The notes: generated by a model not told the origin, from the sequence alone. A DNA stretch of 64,000 bases from Lachnoanaerobaculum sp. ICM7 (GCF_000287675.1 NZ_ALJL01000021.1:62001-126000); one strand, 5' to 3'; positions 8,110-17,111 are shown, counted from the first letter of the stretch. Program-made: numbers and translations.

Positions 8110-8913
8110 TTACTTCAGCTTTTTTACAGTTTCAGCTTCAGATAATATTTTCATCTGCTCAATTGCAATAGAATTCAATTTTTCCAATCTGTCCGACTGT
8201 TTCATCCCTTCATTTATAAATACTGCATTTAGGTTTTCGAGATTAGAAAGGCAAACAAGTTGAGATATATCCGCATAATCTCTGATATTTCCCTTTAAAT
8301 TTGGATTTTCATCTCTCCATTCCTTTGCAGTCATTCCAAACAAAGCCATATTCAAAATATCAGCCTCATTTGCATAAATAAAGTTGATTTTTTCCTTTGG
8401 CAGTTTTTCAGGTATAAGATTATTCTTTATAGCATCAGTATGAATCCTATAATTGATTTTTGCCAAATTTCTTTTTATATCCCAACCGAGCTTCTTTTGT
8501 TCTTCTTCTTTTAAGCGTTCAAATTCTTTTATTAAATACAGCTTAAAGTATGGGGATACCCAAGAAGCAAACTCAAAAGCAATATCTTTATGTGCGTAAG
8601 TTCCTCCGTATCTTCCTGCTTTTGCAACAATACCGATAGAATTGGTTTTTTCTACCCACTGTTTTACCGATAAAACAAAGCGATTCAGTCCGGCTTCATT
8701 TTTAATTCCCTCGAATTCGAGGGAATTAAAATCAGGATTATACATTTCCTCCCAAATACCTAAAAACTCTATTGTATTTTTATTTCTTAGCCACTTCTCG
8801 ATTAAAGCTAAACCGTTTTCAATATTTCTTACCATATCAGTTAAAGAAATATAATCTTTATCATCTATGGCTATAATGCTGATTTCAGATCCTTCAACAT
8901 TTATTTTAGACAC
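8110..8913 (-). CDS. KilA-N domain protein
   Basis: About 267 residues. The first 120 or so hold a KilA-N domain: YISLTDMVRN near the N-terminus, a central VEKTNSIGIVAKAGRYGGTYAH and the closing DIAFEFASWVSPYFKLYLIKEF. The rest is a helical region found behind KilA-N in many Firmicute phage and mobile-element proteins. KilA-N is a presumed nucleic-acid-binding fold; the exact role is unknown. The GTG at 8913 has GAGG seven bases upstream; an in-frame TTG at 8928 is less likely. In the ICE it is inserted between the replication and transfer genes and may be cargo or a phage-interference gene; that is inference. Confidence 0.85.
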   Translation of the reverse strand: MSKINVEGSEISIIAIDDKDYISLTDMVRNIENGLALIEKWLRNKNTIEFLGIWEEMYNPDFNSLEFEGIKNEAGLNRFVLSVKQWVEKTNSIGIVAKAGRYGGTYAHKDIAFEFASWVSPYFKLYLIKEFERLKEEEQKKLGWDIKRNLAKINYRIHTDAIKNNLIPEKLPKEKINFIYANEADILNMALFGMTAKEWRDENPNLKGNIRDYADISQLVCLSNLENLNAVFINEGMKQSDRLEKLNSIAIEQMKILSEAETVKKLK

Positions 8914-9028
8914 AAAATCACCTCTCAATTCTTAAATAAATTATAACTATTATACCTTTTTCCCACTGCAACCATTATGTCGTCATACCTTATAATCTTC
9001 ACTTACCTGCATCATTTTTTTCCTTCCC

Positions 9029-9053
9029 ACTTCTGGACATTATGACCAGAAGT
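9029..9053. promoter_or_regulatory. Inverted repeat between repA and the KilA-N gene
   Basis: ACTTCTGG (9029-9036) and CCAGAAGT (9046-9053) are a perfect 8-bp inverted repeat with nine bases between, about 115 bases ahead of the KilA-N start. It could be an operator for that gene or a replication/partition site. No ligand is known. Confidence 0.4.
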
Positions 9054-9134
9054 TATAAAAAAGCAGATACACAGTTTCTTTATATACCTTGTATTTTATT
9101 CTACACTACAATCAAAAGCAATAACAGCATTACC

Positions 9135-10193
9135 TTAAATAATATCCTTTTTACACCAGCCTCCTCCATACATATCGTGATTTACTTCCTGCTGATAAAA
9201 ATGATTTATTGTAGTGGTTGCATTATAAAGTGCCGTAATCATATATGCCTTAATATTTGTGATTTTAGTGGCTGTATTCTTCATACATTCAATCACATAT
9301 TCCAAATGACTGCCCTCCAGTTTCAAAAATCTTGATTTCACAAGCTCATATGGATATTCTTCTCCGGCTACCCTGATTGTTGGACGCCTCACACAGACTA
9401 CCTCACATATTACTTGAAACAGTTCATCATAGAGTTCTTTTTCTCCATAACTATCATATTGCATGTGATGATTATAACTGATATTTTCTTTGATCAGTTC
9501 TATGCATTTCTGTACATCATCTATCACATCATTCTTCTCTGACCCGGATTGAATGATAGGATTGATATAACTCTCCTCAATATAGTTTAAATCAATTTTA
9601 TTATATTTAGTATAATTAGGGTTCGATTCTCCAACTTCTTGAGTTTCGATTTCCGAACTTCCAAAGGTTTGATTTTCTGACTTCTTGAGGTCTGATTTTC
9701 CGACTTCCTGAAGTCCTGTTTTCTGACTTCTTGAAGTTTGATTTTCCGACTTCCTGAAGTCCGATTTTCCGACTTCAGTGATTTTATCAGTGTTTACTAC
9801 CTCTTTTTTATCTACATTTCCCTCCGACGAAGCAAAATTCTTGACATATATAATATCCGGTTTGCCCAATCCTCTACGAACTTTCTCTACCAGACCAATT
9901 CCCTTGGTATTATCCAGCTCTGCAAGAACCTTAACAGCCTTTTCCTTTCCACATCCCAAATCTTCCATAATACTACTTATGGTATATATTATATATGCTC
10001 TATTATTATCATCGAACCATTTATTTTTTATAGATAAGGACATACGATCAAGCATAAGACCATATAAAAGTTTTGCATCACTTGATAATTTCTTAAATCG
10101 TTCATCCTTAATAAGCAAGCGAGGAACTCTATAGAATGAGAACTGCTCCGCTTCAATCCCATAATAATAATCCAGTTGTAATATTTCACTCAT
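9135..10193 (-). CDS. repA: RepA_N family replication initiator
   Basis: Initiator protein of 352 residues for autonomous (plasmid-like) replication of the excised ICE. The N-terminal winged-helix domain has the family signature YYGIEAEQFSFYRVPRLL (residues 10-27) followed by LSSDAKLLYGLMLDRM and WFDDNNRAYIIYT. The C-terminal domain (about 220-352) is DnaD-like and ends near GGGWCKKDII. Between them, residues 140-193 repeat a 23-residue unit, encoded by seven DNA iterons. In RepA_N plasmids the origin lies within this part of the rep gene. It follows parA and parB in the same direction. Confidence 0.92.
   Translation of the reverse strand: MSEILQLDYYYGIEAEQFSFYRVPRLLIKDERFKKLSSDAKLLYGLMLDRMSLSIKNKWFDDNNRAYIIYTISSIMEDLGCGKEKAVKVLAELDNTKGIGLVEKVRRGLGKPDIIYVKNFASSEGNVDKKEVVNTDKITEVGKSDFRKSENQTSRSQKTGLQEVGKSDLKKSENQTFGSSEIETQEVGESNPNYTKYNKIDLNYIEESYINPIIQSGSEKNDVIDDVQKCIELIKENISYNHHMQYDSYGEKELYDELFQVICEVVCVRRPTIRVAGEEYPYELVKSRFLKLEGSHLEYVIECMKNTATKITNIKAYMITALYNATTTINHFYQQEVNHDMYGGGWCKKDII
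9616..9776 (-). repeat. Seven 23-bp iterons inside repA (likely replication origin)
   Basis: On the minus strand a 23-bp unit beginning GAAGTCGGAAAATC repeats head to tail seven times without gaps (9754-9776, then each 23 bases down to 9616-9638). The first five units are well conserved, the last two degenerate. As 23 is not a multiple of three, the units are read in all three frames, giving a protein repeat of exactly 23 residues (three DNA units each). Conservation at DNA rather than protein level points to binding sites for RepA, as in the in-gene origins of RepA_N plasmids. Confidence 0.85.
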
Positions 10194-10209
10194 TCCCGGC
10201 TCCTCCTTT

Positions 10210-11088
10210 CTACTGATTGTTCTTCCAGTTATCCAATAACTGATAAATAATGTTCTCTATTTCTTTCCTGCTATATGTTACAGGGAAGTAACTGTTTATA
10301 CGCTCTGCTTTTATAACAACCTTTCGTTCCACAGTTTTCTCTTTTTCAAGCAACATACGAACCATCGGAAATGTAAGCTCCCCTTTTTTATCGCTTTCCT
10401 TGAGCATGGCACTCTGCAAAGTTGAAATAATAATATTTGTTTCCTGTATTACAGCCAAAACCCATTGCTGTGCATCCTCTGATAAAAATGATAAATCAAC
10501 TGCCTGCATTATACCTATTTTCTTTATATCCACCATATCAAGCAACTCATCCGCCAAGCGTGAAATCCATATGTATCTCTGAACAGTCTTTGCACTCTCT
10601 CCTGCCGCTTCTCCGAGTTCTCCAAGTGTAAATCCACCTGTTTTACTTCCCTGATGTTTCATTGCATCGTATTTCATTCTGTACGCTTTTGATTTCTCGC
10701 TTGGCAGAATATCTTCTCTTTGAATATTAGAATCTACCATGATAATTGTAGCTTCATCATCTGTATAATCACGAATAAACATCGGCATTGTAGAGAGTCC
10801 AACCATTTCACATGCATATTTTCTACGATGTCCGGCGATAATTTCGTAACCGCCGCCTTTCATCGGTCTTGCAATGCCCGGCATCAATACTCCATACTCT
10901 CTTATACTTTCAATCATTTCTTGCATCTTTTCATCATCCAATACCTTAAACGGATGTTCTTTGAACCCTTGAAGTTCTGTTAATGCAATTTCCTGTACTT
11001 GCTCTATTCCTGACTGTGTCTGCTCAATCCCGAATAAATCATCAAAGCTGTTAAGCTTTACCTTTGTGGCACTTCCTGTCTTATTCAT
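10210..11088 (-). CDS. parB: ParB/RepB/Spo0J-type partition protein
   Basis: Centromere-binding partition protein of 292 residues. The N-terminal ParB/Srx nuclease-like domain includes YEIIAGHRRKYACEMVG (about 110-126), the CTP-binding region of ParB proteins, followed by SNIQREDILPSEKSKAYRMK and a helix-turn-helix (FTLGELGEAAGESAKTVQRY). The C-terminus would dimerize. It overlaps the end of parA by eight bases, so the two are translated together and stabilise the extrachromosomal ICE. Confidence 0.92.
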   Translation of the reverse strand: MNKTGSATKVKLNSFDDLFGIEQTQSGIEQVQEIALTELQGFKEHPFKVLDDEKMQEMIESIREYGVLMPGIARPMKGGGYEIIAGHRRKYACEMVGLSTMPMFIRDYTDDEATIIMVDSNIQREDILPSEKSKAYRMKYDAMKHQGSKTGGFTLGELGEAAGESAKTVQRYIWISRLADELLDMVDIKKIGIMQAVDLSFLSEDAQQWVLAVIQETNIIISTLQSAMLKESDKKGELTFPMVRMLLEKEKTVERKVVIKAERINSYFPVTYSRKEIENIIYQLLDNWKNNQ

Positions 11089-11863
11089 TGCAAAGCACCT
11101 CCTTTGTCAATGACTGATATGCACTTGCCACTTTCCCATTCGGATCGTGCTTGTAGATGCTCACACCTTCCGCAGAAATTTCCGCTGCCCTTACCGACAT
11201 TGGAATACTATTTTCAAATATATGAACTTTGCTACCATAATTTTCAATAAGCAGATTACTGATATCTTTTGCATAATTGGTACGGTTGTCAACCATTGTT
11301 AGCAAAATTCCCTCAATCTCAAGTTTCTGATTAATCTGACGCTTTACTTTCCCTATGGTTTTAATAAGTTGTTCCAAACCTTTTATCGGTAAATATGCCG
11401 CCTGTACAGGAATTAAAATACTATCTGCACAAGTAAAAACATTTATTGTAATCATTCCAAGGGATGGCATACAGTCAATCAAAATATAATCATAATTGTC
11501 TCTCTGCAACTCTATATAGGTTCTCAGTACTGTTTCTCTACTCATCACATTAATAAGTGAAGTTTCCAAACCTGAAAGTTCTATATTTCCGGGTATAAAA
11601 TCAACTCCTTCATCATGGCTTAAAATTCCACAATCTGATCTTATTTCCTCATCATTAATAATGTTTCCCATTATAGTTGCAAGTGTAATTTCCAATCTAT
11701 CCGGCTCCCTAATCCCAAGACTTGCCGTAAGGCTTCCTTGTGCATCTGCATCTATCAACAGAACCTTCTTTCCTTGCCTTGCCAGTCCAATTCCCAAGTT
11801 ACTTGTTGTTGTGGTTTTTCCAACTCCACCTTTTTGATTTGCAATAGCTATAACTCTACACAT
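11081..11863 (-). CDS. parA: ParA family partition ATPase
   Basis: A 260-residue ParA/Soj-type ATPase that drives segregation together with ParB. The deviant Walker A motif IANQKGGVGKTTTTSN is at residues 7-22, Walker A' around YDYILIDCMPSLGMI, and the C-terminal part has the family pattern ending KVASAYQSLTKEVL. There is no N-terminal DNA-binding extension, so it is a small type Ib-like ParA. The ATG at 11863 follows AGGAGA. It opens the parA-parB-repA group. Confidence 0.94.
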   Translation of the reverse strand: MCRVIAIANQKGGVGKTTTTSNLGIGLARQGKKVLLIDADAQGSLTASLGIREPDRLEITLATIMGNIINDEEIRSDCGILSHDEGVDFIPGNIELSGLETSLINVMSRETVLRTYIELQRDNYDYILIDCMPSLGMITINVFTCADSILIPVQAAYLPIKGLEQLIKTIGKVKRQINQKLEIEGILLTMVDNRTNYAKDISNLLIENYGSKVHIFENSIPMSVRAAEISAEGVSIYKHDPNGKVASAYQSLTKEVLCNE

Positions 11864-11891
11864 GATATAATTCTCCTATTGTTCTACTATT

Positions 11892-12071
11892 TTAGTTGTC
11901 TTTTTTCAAATTTACTTTCTGCACTTGTGCATAAGCCCTGTAATATTTTCTTGTTCCCTTATTGCTATAAAGCTCTGATATCTCCAGAACTTCTATTTTA
12001 TTATCACTGCTTAATATTTTTTGAAACCATGCAATATCACTCTTTGTTCCCATCAATCTGATTTTCAGCAT
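11892..12071 (-). CDS. DUF3970 family small protein
   Basis: A 59-residue protein starting MLKIRLMGTKSDIAWF and ending YRAYAQVQKVNLKKDN, matching the small DUF3970 proteins found in the ParA region of Tn1549-like ICEs. The ATG at 12071 has GGAGG eight bases upstream; a longer frame up to 12164 has no site and overlaps the preceding gene. Function unknown. Confidence 0.75.
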   Translation of the reverse strand: MLKIRLMGTKSDIAWFQKILSSDNKIEVLEISELYSNKGTRKYYRAYAQVQKVNLKKDN

Positions 12072-12093
12072 TAGTTTGCACCTCCAATAAAGC

Positions 12094-12543
12094 TTATATC
12101 TCACAATTATAATTAGCGTAGTCAGGATAGCGAATCTGTATCGCTTGCCAAAAGAATGGTGCATAAGTACAACAAAACAAATCTTCTACTGTATACTTCA
12201 TACACTCATCCATCTGTTCTTCCGGTTCTTTATAATCATCTACACTCGGTGTAGTGTTACAATAAAGGTTAAACGCCAGTCTCACTACCTTCATACTGCT
12301 ACCGGTTTGCCACCCTTCACGCAAACACTCGGTCTTTATATCACCGGCCTTAAAATCATAAATACTGTTAATATTTCTTCTCGTATCAGGGCTGATACCC
12401 AGACAATAGCAAAGTGCCTTATGGTAGGCATCTTGTTCCCTTACTTCTTTTAGTTTTTCATAGTAGAATTTTTCATGTGCTTCATTGATAAATATAATTT
12501 CCCATTTATCTGTGTTTTTTGCCCTTAACGCTGTACTGTTCAT
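12094..12543 (-). CDS. DUF6075 family protein
   Basis: A 149-residue acidic protein starting MNSTALRAKNTDKW with conserved-looking stretches FINEAHEKFYYEKL, YHKALCYCLGISPDTRR and a Cys/aromatic-rich end (CCTYAPFFWQAI). It matches the DUF6075 proteins that commonly lie at the ParA end of Tn1549-type ICEs. The ATG at 12543 has AAGGAGG a few bases upstream; the frame continues to 12582 without a better site. It is the outermost ICE gene seen. No function can be assigned. Confidence 0.72.
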   Translation of the reverse strand: MNSTALRAKNTDKWEIIFINEAHEKFYYEKLKEVREQDAYHKALCYCLGISPDTRRNINSIYDFKAGDIKTECLREGWQTGSSMKVVRLAFNLYCNTTPSVDDYKEPEEQMDECMKYTVEDLFCCTYAPFFWQAIQIRYPDYANYNCEI

Positions 12544-12613
12544 ATTGAACCTCCTTATAGATATAAAAAAGGGAACAAACACCTATAAAAAGTGCTTATT
12601 CCCAAACATTAAA

Positions 12614-12642
12614 CAAGGGAAAGCAATAAATGCTTTCCCTTG
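12614..12642. terminator. Perfect 12-bp hairpin near the ICE end
   Basis: CAAGGGAAAGCA (12614-12625) and TGCTTTCCCTTG (12631-12642) pair fully around a five-base loop. No long T-run follows on either strand, so it may be a terminator that insulates the ICE from ppdK transcription, or an end-structure of the element. Confidence 0.5.
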
Positions 12643-12776
12643 CAGAACTTTATATATAGACTTTTACTTCAATATCTTTAAATCTGTTTGCCTTTGTGTA
12701 CTCAGGATGTTCAGCCATAAATGCCTGCACATCCGCTCGCCTCACCGTTAAGCTGCAAAAATAAATATATTGCTGC

Positions 12777-15410
12777 CTAATTCCTCTTTTCCGCAATCGC
12801 TGCCTGTGCTGCTGCAAGTCTTGCAATCGGCACTCTGAATGGTGAACATGACACATAGTCAAGACCGATCTTGTGGCAGAACTCAACTGATGAAGGATCT
12901 CCACCGTGCTCTCCACAGATACCTACGTGGATCTCAGGTCTTGTCTGCTTTCCAAGCTCGATAGCCATCTTCATAAGCTTGCCTACACCAACCTGGTCAA
13001 GCTTAGCAAACGGATCGTTCTCGAAGATCTTTCTGTCATAGTAAGCATTGAGGAACTTACCTGCATCATCTCTTGAGAAACCGAATGTCATCTGTGTAAG
13101 GTCATTTGTACCGAAGCAGAAGAATTCAGCCTGCTTAGCGATCTCATCAGCTGTAAGACATGCTCTTGGGATCTCAATCATTGTACCAACTTCATACTTG
13201 ATGTTTGAGCCTGCTGCCGCAATCTCCTCATCTGCTGTCTTAACAACGATATCCTTAACGTACTTAAGCTCCTTAGAGTCAGATGAAAGCGGAATCATGA
13301 TTTCAGGCTTAAGGTTCCAATCAGGATGAGCCTTAGCTACATTGATAGCCGCTCTGATAACAGCCTTTGTCTGCATTACAGCAATCTCAGGGTATGTTAC
13401 TGCAAGACGAAGTCCTCTGTGTCCCATCATTGGGTTGAACTCATGAAGTGAAGCGATGATAGCCTTAATCTGTGCTACGCTCTTGCCCTGAGTCTTTGCA
13501 AGCTTCTCAATCTCAGACTCCTCTGTAGGAACGAACTCATGAAGTGGCGGATCAAGGAATCTGATTGTAACAGGATTACCCTCAAGTGCCTCGTAAAGCT
13601 TCTCGAAATCTCCCTGCTGTACAGGTAAAATCTTATCAAGAGCTTTCTCTCTCTCTTCTACTGTATCTGAACAGATCATCTCTCTGAATGCGTCAATTCT
13701 ATCGCCCTCAAAGAACATATGCTCTGTACGGCAAAGACCGATACCCTCTGCACCAAGCTCTCTTGCTTTTCTTGCATCCTCAGGTGTATCTGCATTTGTA
13801 CGAACTTTAAGTCTTCTATACTTATCAGCCCATCCCATGATTCTTCCGAACTCACCTGCAATCTGAGCTTCCTGAGTTGGGATAGCACCGTCATAAACAT
13901 TTCCTGTTGTACCGTCGAATGAGATAACATCTCCCTCGTGGAATGTCTTTCCGCCGAGCTCGAACTTCTTGTTCTCCTCATCCATAATGATCTCTGAAAG
14001 ACCTGATACGCAACAAGTACCCATACCACGAGCAACAACGGCTGCGTGTGATGTCATACCGCCACGAACTGTAAGAATACCCTGTGAAGCCTTCATACCC
14101 TCGATATCCTCAGGTGATGTCTCAAGTCTTACAAGAACAACCTTCTTACCTGCTTCAGCCCATGCCTTAGCATCATCAGCTGTAAATACGATCTGTCCGC
14201 TTGCAGCACCCGGTGAAGCAGCAAGACCCTTACCGATAGGTGTAGCCTTCTTAACAGCCTCTGTATCAAATGTCGGGTGAAGAAGTGTATCAAGGTTTCT
14301 TGGCTCTATCATAGAAACAGCCTTAGCCTCATCAATCATTCCCTCATCTACAAGGTCACAAGCGATCTTAAGTGCAGCAAATGCTGTTCTCTTACCGTTT
14401 CTTGTCTGCAACATGTAAAGCTTTCTATCCTCGATAGTAAACTCCATATCCTGCATATCTCTGTAATGATCCTCAAGCTTATGGCAGATCTCAACGAACT
14501 CGTTATAAACGTCAGGCATTACTTCCTTCAACTGATCGATGTGCTGTGGTGTACGAACACCTGCAACAACGTCCTCACCCTGAGCGTTCATAAGGAACTC
14601 ACCCATGAGCTTCTTCTCACCTGTAGCAGGATCTCTTGTAAATGCAACACCTGTACCTGATGTATCACCCATGTTACCGAATGCCATCATCTGTACGTTA
14701 ACTGCCGTACCCCATGAATATGGAATATCATTGTCACGACGATATACATTTGCACGTGGGTTATCCCATGAACGGAATACGGCCTTAACGGCAGCCATAA
14801 GCTGTTCCTTCGGATCTGAAGGGAAATCCGAACCGATTTTTGACTTATACTCAGCCTTGAACTGATTTGCAAGTTCCTTCAAATCTTCAGCTGTAAGGTC
14901 AACGTCCTGTGTAACTCCCTTTTTCTCTTTCATCTGGTCGATAAGAACCTCAAAATACTTCTTACCGACTTCCATAACTACGTCTGAGAACATCTGGATA
15001 AATCTTCTGTAGCAGTCATAAGCCCATCTTGGGTTACCTGACTTTGCAGCTAGAACCTCTACAACCTCTTCGTTAAGACCGAGGTTAAGAATTGTATCCA
15101 TCATACCCGGCATAGATGCTCTTGCACCTGAACGAACTGAAACTAAGAGTGGATTTTCCTTATCACCGAATTTCTTTCCTGTGATCTCTTCCATCTTAGT
15201 AATATTCTCCATGATTTGACCCATGATCTCATCATTTATCTTCTCGCCGTCCTCGTAGTACTGAGTACATGCCTCTGTTGTGATTGTGAATCCCTGAGGT
15301 ACAGGTAAACCGAGATTTGTCATCTCTGCAAGGTTTGCACCCTTACCACCCAAAAGATTTCTCATTGTTGCGTTACCTTCTGTAAAAAGGTATACCCACT
15401 TATTTGCCAT
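12777..15410 (-). CDS. ppdK: Pyruvate, phosphate dikinase
   Basis: Interconverts pyruvate, ATP and phosphate with PEP, AMP and pyrophosphate; in anaerobic Firmicutes it gives a PPi-linked glycolytic/gluconeogenic step in the cytosol. At 877 residues it is full length. The N-terminal nucleotide-binding domain starts FTEGNATMRNLLGGKGANL; the swivelling domain carries the phosphorylated His in GGMTSHAAVVARG (about residue 455); the C-terminal barrel has GTNDLTQMTFGFSRDD and the catalytic Cys in GICGEHGG (about 831). The start follows GGAGGTTTTTACGT. It is transcribed alone from a clear promoter and its 3' end borders the ICE. The downstream PEP carboxykinase and flavodiiron genes fit the same metabolism. 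Confidence 0.98.
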   Translation of the reverse strand: MANKWVYLFTEGNATMRNLLGGKGANLAEMTNLGLPVPQGFTITTEACTQYYEDGEKINDEIMGQIMENITKMEEITGKKFGDKENPLLVSVRSGARASMPGMMDTILNLGLNEEVVEVLAAKSGNPRWAYDCYRRFIQMFSDVVMEVGKKYFEVLIDQMKEKKGVTQDVDLTAEDLKELANQFKAEYKSKIGSDFPSDPKEQLMAAVKAVFRSWDNPRANVYRRDNDIPYSWGTAVNVQMMAFGNMGDTSGTGVAFTRDPATGEKKLMGEFLMNAQGEDVVAGVRTPQHIDQLKEVMPDVYNEFVEICHKLEDHYRDMQDMEFTIEDRKLYMLQTRNGKRTAFAALKIACDLVDEGMIDEAKAVSMIEPRNLDTLLHPTFDTEAVKKATPIGKGLAASPGAASGQIVFTADDAKAWAEAGKKVVLVRLETSPEDIEGMKASQGILTVRGGMTSHAAVVARGMGTCCVSGLSEIIMDEENKKFELGGKTFHEGDVISFDGTTGNVYDGAIPTQEAQIAGEFGRIMGWADKYRRLKVRTNADTPEDARKARELGAEGIGLCRTEHMFFEGDRIDAFREMICSDTVEEREKALDKILPVQQGDFEKLYEALEGNPVTIRFLDPPLHEFVPTEESEIEKLAKTQGKSVAQIKAIIASLHEFNPMMGHRGLRLAVTYPEIAVMQTKAVIRAAINVAKAHPDWNLKPEIMIPLSSDSKELKYVKDIVVKTADEEIAAAGSNIKYEVGTMIEIPRACLTADEIAKQAEFFCFGTNDLTQMTFGFSRDDAGKFLNAYYDRKIFENDPFAKLDQVGVGKLMKMAIELGKQTRPEIHVGICGEHGGDPSSVEFCHKIGLDYVSCSPFRVPIARLAAAQAAIAEKRN

Positions 15411-15454
15411 ACGTAAAAACCTCCATATGTATTTTCCTGTATTTTCCGTCCACC

Positions 15455-15482
15455 ATTATACCATATTCATATAATATAGCAA
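15455..15482 (-). promoter_or_regulatory. ppdK promoter
   Basis: On the minus strand TTGCTA (15477-15482) and a consensus TATAAT (15455-15460) are separated by 16 bases, about 45 bases ahead of the ppdK start. The rest of the 15411-15792 intergenic region is AT-rich with the divergent promoter of the flavodiiron gene and nothing else I can recognise. Confidence 0.75.
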
Positions 15483-15679
15483 AGCATAAAAAAGAAAATT
15501 ATTTACCTTTTACATTGATTTTTTGATATTTTCTTACTAAAAAGATGATAATGGTGATTTTTAACAAAATCTTGTATACAATATTCCGCCTGTTTTCGTC
15601 AAAATTTGTTTTTACAGTCATTAAATTCACAAAACCCACAGCAAAATAAAACTTTATAAAATTGTATTATATAAAAATC

Positions 15680-15707
15680 TTGCAAATATAAACTTTTGCA
15701 TTATACT
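15680..15707 (+). promoter_or_regulatory. Promoter of the flavodiiron protein gene
   Basis: TTGCAA (15680-15685), 16 bases, TATACT (15702-15707), about 85 bases ahead of the start at 15793. The long leader has no obvious riboswitch fold. Confidence 0.55.
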
Positions 15708-15792
15708 ATTAGATGTAAAACAGTAAGAATAAGTTATTTAATAATATAGTAGCTTCGGCTGCTTTATCTATGCAAATGTATATGGAGGAATT

Positions 15793-17004
15793 ATGCATCA
15801 GGAACAATGTATTAAGGACAATTTATATTATGTAGGTGGAAGTGACAGAAGGCAGAGACTTTTTGAGAATGCCTATCCTATTCCGAACGGAATGGCTTAC
15901 AACTCATATGTTATATTGGATGAAAAAACTGTACTCTTTGACTCTGTTGACAGATCTGTAGAGGGAGTATTCTTTGAGAACTTAAAGGCAACACTTGGTG
16001 ACAGACCCCTTGACTACGTAGTAATAACACATATGGAGCCTGATCATGCTGCTACTTTGGGCGACCTTTTAAATATGCACCCTGAAATGATGATAGTAGG
16101 TAATGCGAAGATCAAGACAATGATCGGTCAGTTCTTTGACTTTTCTTTGGATCACAGATTCCTGGAAGTAAAAGAAGGCGACACATTAAGCACAGGTGAG
16201 CATACATTTAGATTTTATTTTGCCCCTATGGTTCACTGGCCTGAGGTAATGATGGTGTATGATGAGAAATCAAAAGCACTCTTCTCTTCAGATGCTTTCG
16301 GTTGCTTCGGCGCACTCTCAGGAAATATATTCGCAGATGAATTAAATTACGAATGTGAGTGGTATCCTGAATCCAGAAGATATTATGCAAATATTGTAGG
16401 AAAGTTCGGATTACAGGTATTAAATATCTTAAAGAAGCTTGCCGATTTGGATATAGAGCTTATCTGTTCACTTCACGGTCCTATTTATAGAAGAAAAGAA
16501 GATATACTTGCATGTTTCAAAAAGTATCAGACCTGGGGTTCATACTCTCCTGAGGATGATGAGGTGGTTATCTTCTCAGGTTCCGTTTACGGACATACAG
16601 AAGAATTTTCAACATTACTTGCCACTCTGGTAGCACAAAGAGGTATCAGAAATACAAAGGTTCTTGATATATCATCAATTGATGTATCTTACCTCCTTTC
16701 AGAAGCTTTCAGAGCAAAGGTACTTGTATTTGCATCATCTTCTTACAATGGCGGACTTTTCACTCCTATGGAAAACTTCCTTATGGACTTGGTTGCACAT
16801 AACTTCCAGAACAGAGATGTTTTCGTGGTTGAAAACGGTTCATGGGCTCTTACAGCAGGCAAGAGTATGCGTGAGATTATAGGTCAGTTAAAGAAGGTAA
16901 ATATTGCCGAAGAAACAATCAGTATCAAATCTCTTCTTACAAAGGAGCAGTATGCTGATACGGTAGCAATGGCTGACAAGATCGTTGAATGCTTAAAGAA
17001 ATAA
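15793..17004 (+). CDS. fprA: A-type flavodiiron protein (O2/NO reductase)
   Basis: Reduces O2 to water or NO to N2O and protects strict anaerobes. The N-terminal metallo-beta-lactamase domain holds the diiron ligands: H80, E82, D84 and H85 in HMEPDH, H148 in MVHWP, D167 in SSDAFG and H228 in SLHGP. From about residue 257 a flavodoxin domain (VVIFSGSVYGHTEEFS) binds FMN. There is no rubredoxin domain, so electrons must come from a separate rubredoxin or reductase. Length 403 is normal for the class. ATG at 15793 follows TGGAGG. It is a single-gene unit ended by a terminator. Confidence 0.95.
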   Translation: MHQEQCIKDNLYYVGGSDRRQRLFENAYPIPNGMAYNSYVILDEKTVLFDSVDRSVEGVFFENLKATLGDRPLDYVVITHMEPDHAATLGDLLNMHPEMMIVGNAKIKTMIGQFFDFSLDHRFLEVKEGDTLSTGEHTFRFYFAPMVHWPEVMMVYDEKSKALFSSDAFGCFGALSGNIFADELNYECEWYPESRRYYANIVGKFGLQVLNILKKLADLDIELICSLHGPIYRRKEDILACFKKYQTWGSYSPEDDEVVIFSGSVYGHTEEFSTLLATLVAQRGIRNTKVLDISSIDVSYLLSEAFRAKVLVFASSSYNGGLFTPMENFLMDLVAHNFQNRDVFVVENGSWALTAGKSMREIIGQLKKVNIAEETISIKSLLTKEQYADTVAMADKIVECLKK

Positions 17005-17016
17005 AATGTTTTTATA

Positions 17017-17050
17017 TGTATACCTGTATTTATGCGGGTATACATTTTTT
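17017..17050 (+). terminator. Terminator after the flavodiiron gene
   Basis: TGTATACC (17017-17024) pairs with GGTATACA (17037-17044), followed by a T-run (TTTTTT). Confidence 0.75.
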
Positions 17051-17111
17051 ATTGATTTTTTTATAACCCGGTAGTAAGCTTGTAACTTGATTTAATTTAC
17101 AAGGAGTTTTT

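Larger units (their letters stand above)
1..12776. mobile_element. End portion of a Tn1549-type integrative conjugative element
   Basis: All genes from 12543 down to the left edge are on the minus strand and form the replication, partition and transfer module known from Tn1549-like ICEs: DUF6075, DUF3970, ParA, ParB, RepA_N initiator, KilA-N, PcfB, VirD4. Housekeeping genes start with ppdK, whose stop lies at 12777, so this end of the ICE falls between 12543 and 12777. The integrase and the rest of the transfer genes must lie left of the window. The exact att site is not visible. The call rests on gene content; the boundary is inferred. Confidence 0.8.

Noticed and set aside
9042-9335. Plus-strand frame opposite the end of repA
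   Set aside because: It is the complement of the well-supported repA coding sequence and shows no family features.
9616-9776. CRISPR array
   Set aside because: The 23-bp repeats are directly adjacent without spacers and lie inside a coding gene, so they are iterons rather than CRISPR.
12650-12916. 88-codon minus-strand frame across the ppdK end
   Set aside because: Most of it lies inside ppdK in another frame and has no start signal; only its tail is kept as a possible remnant in the findings.
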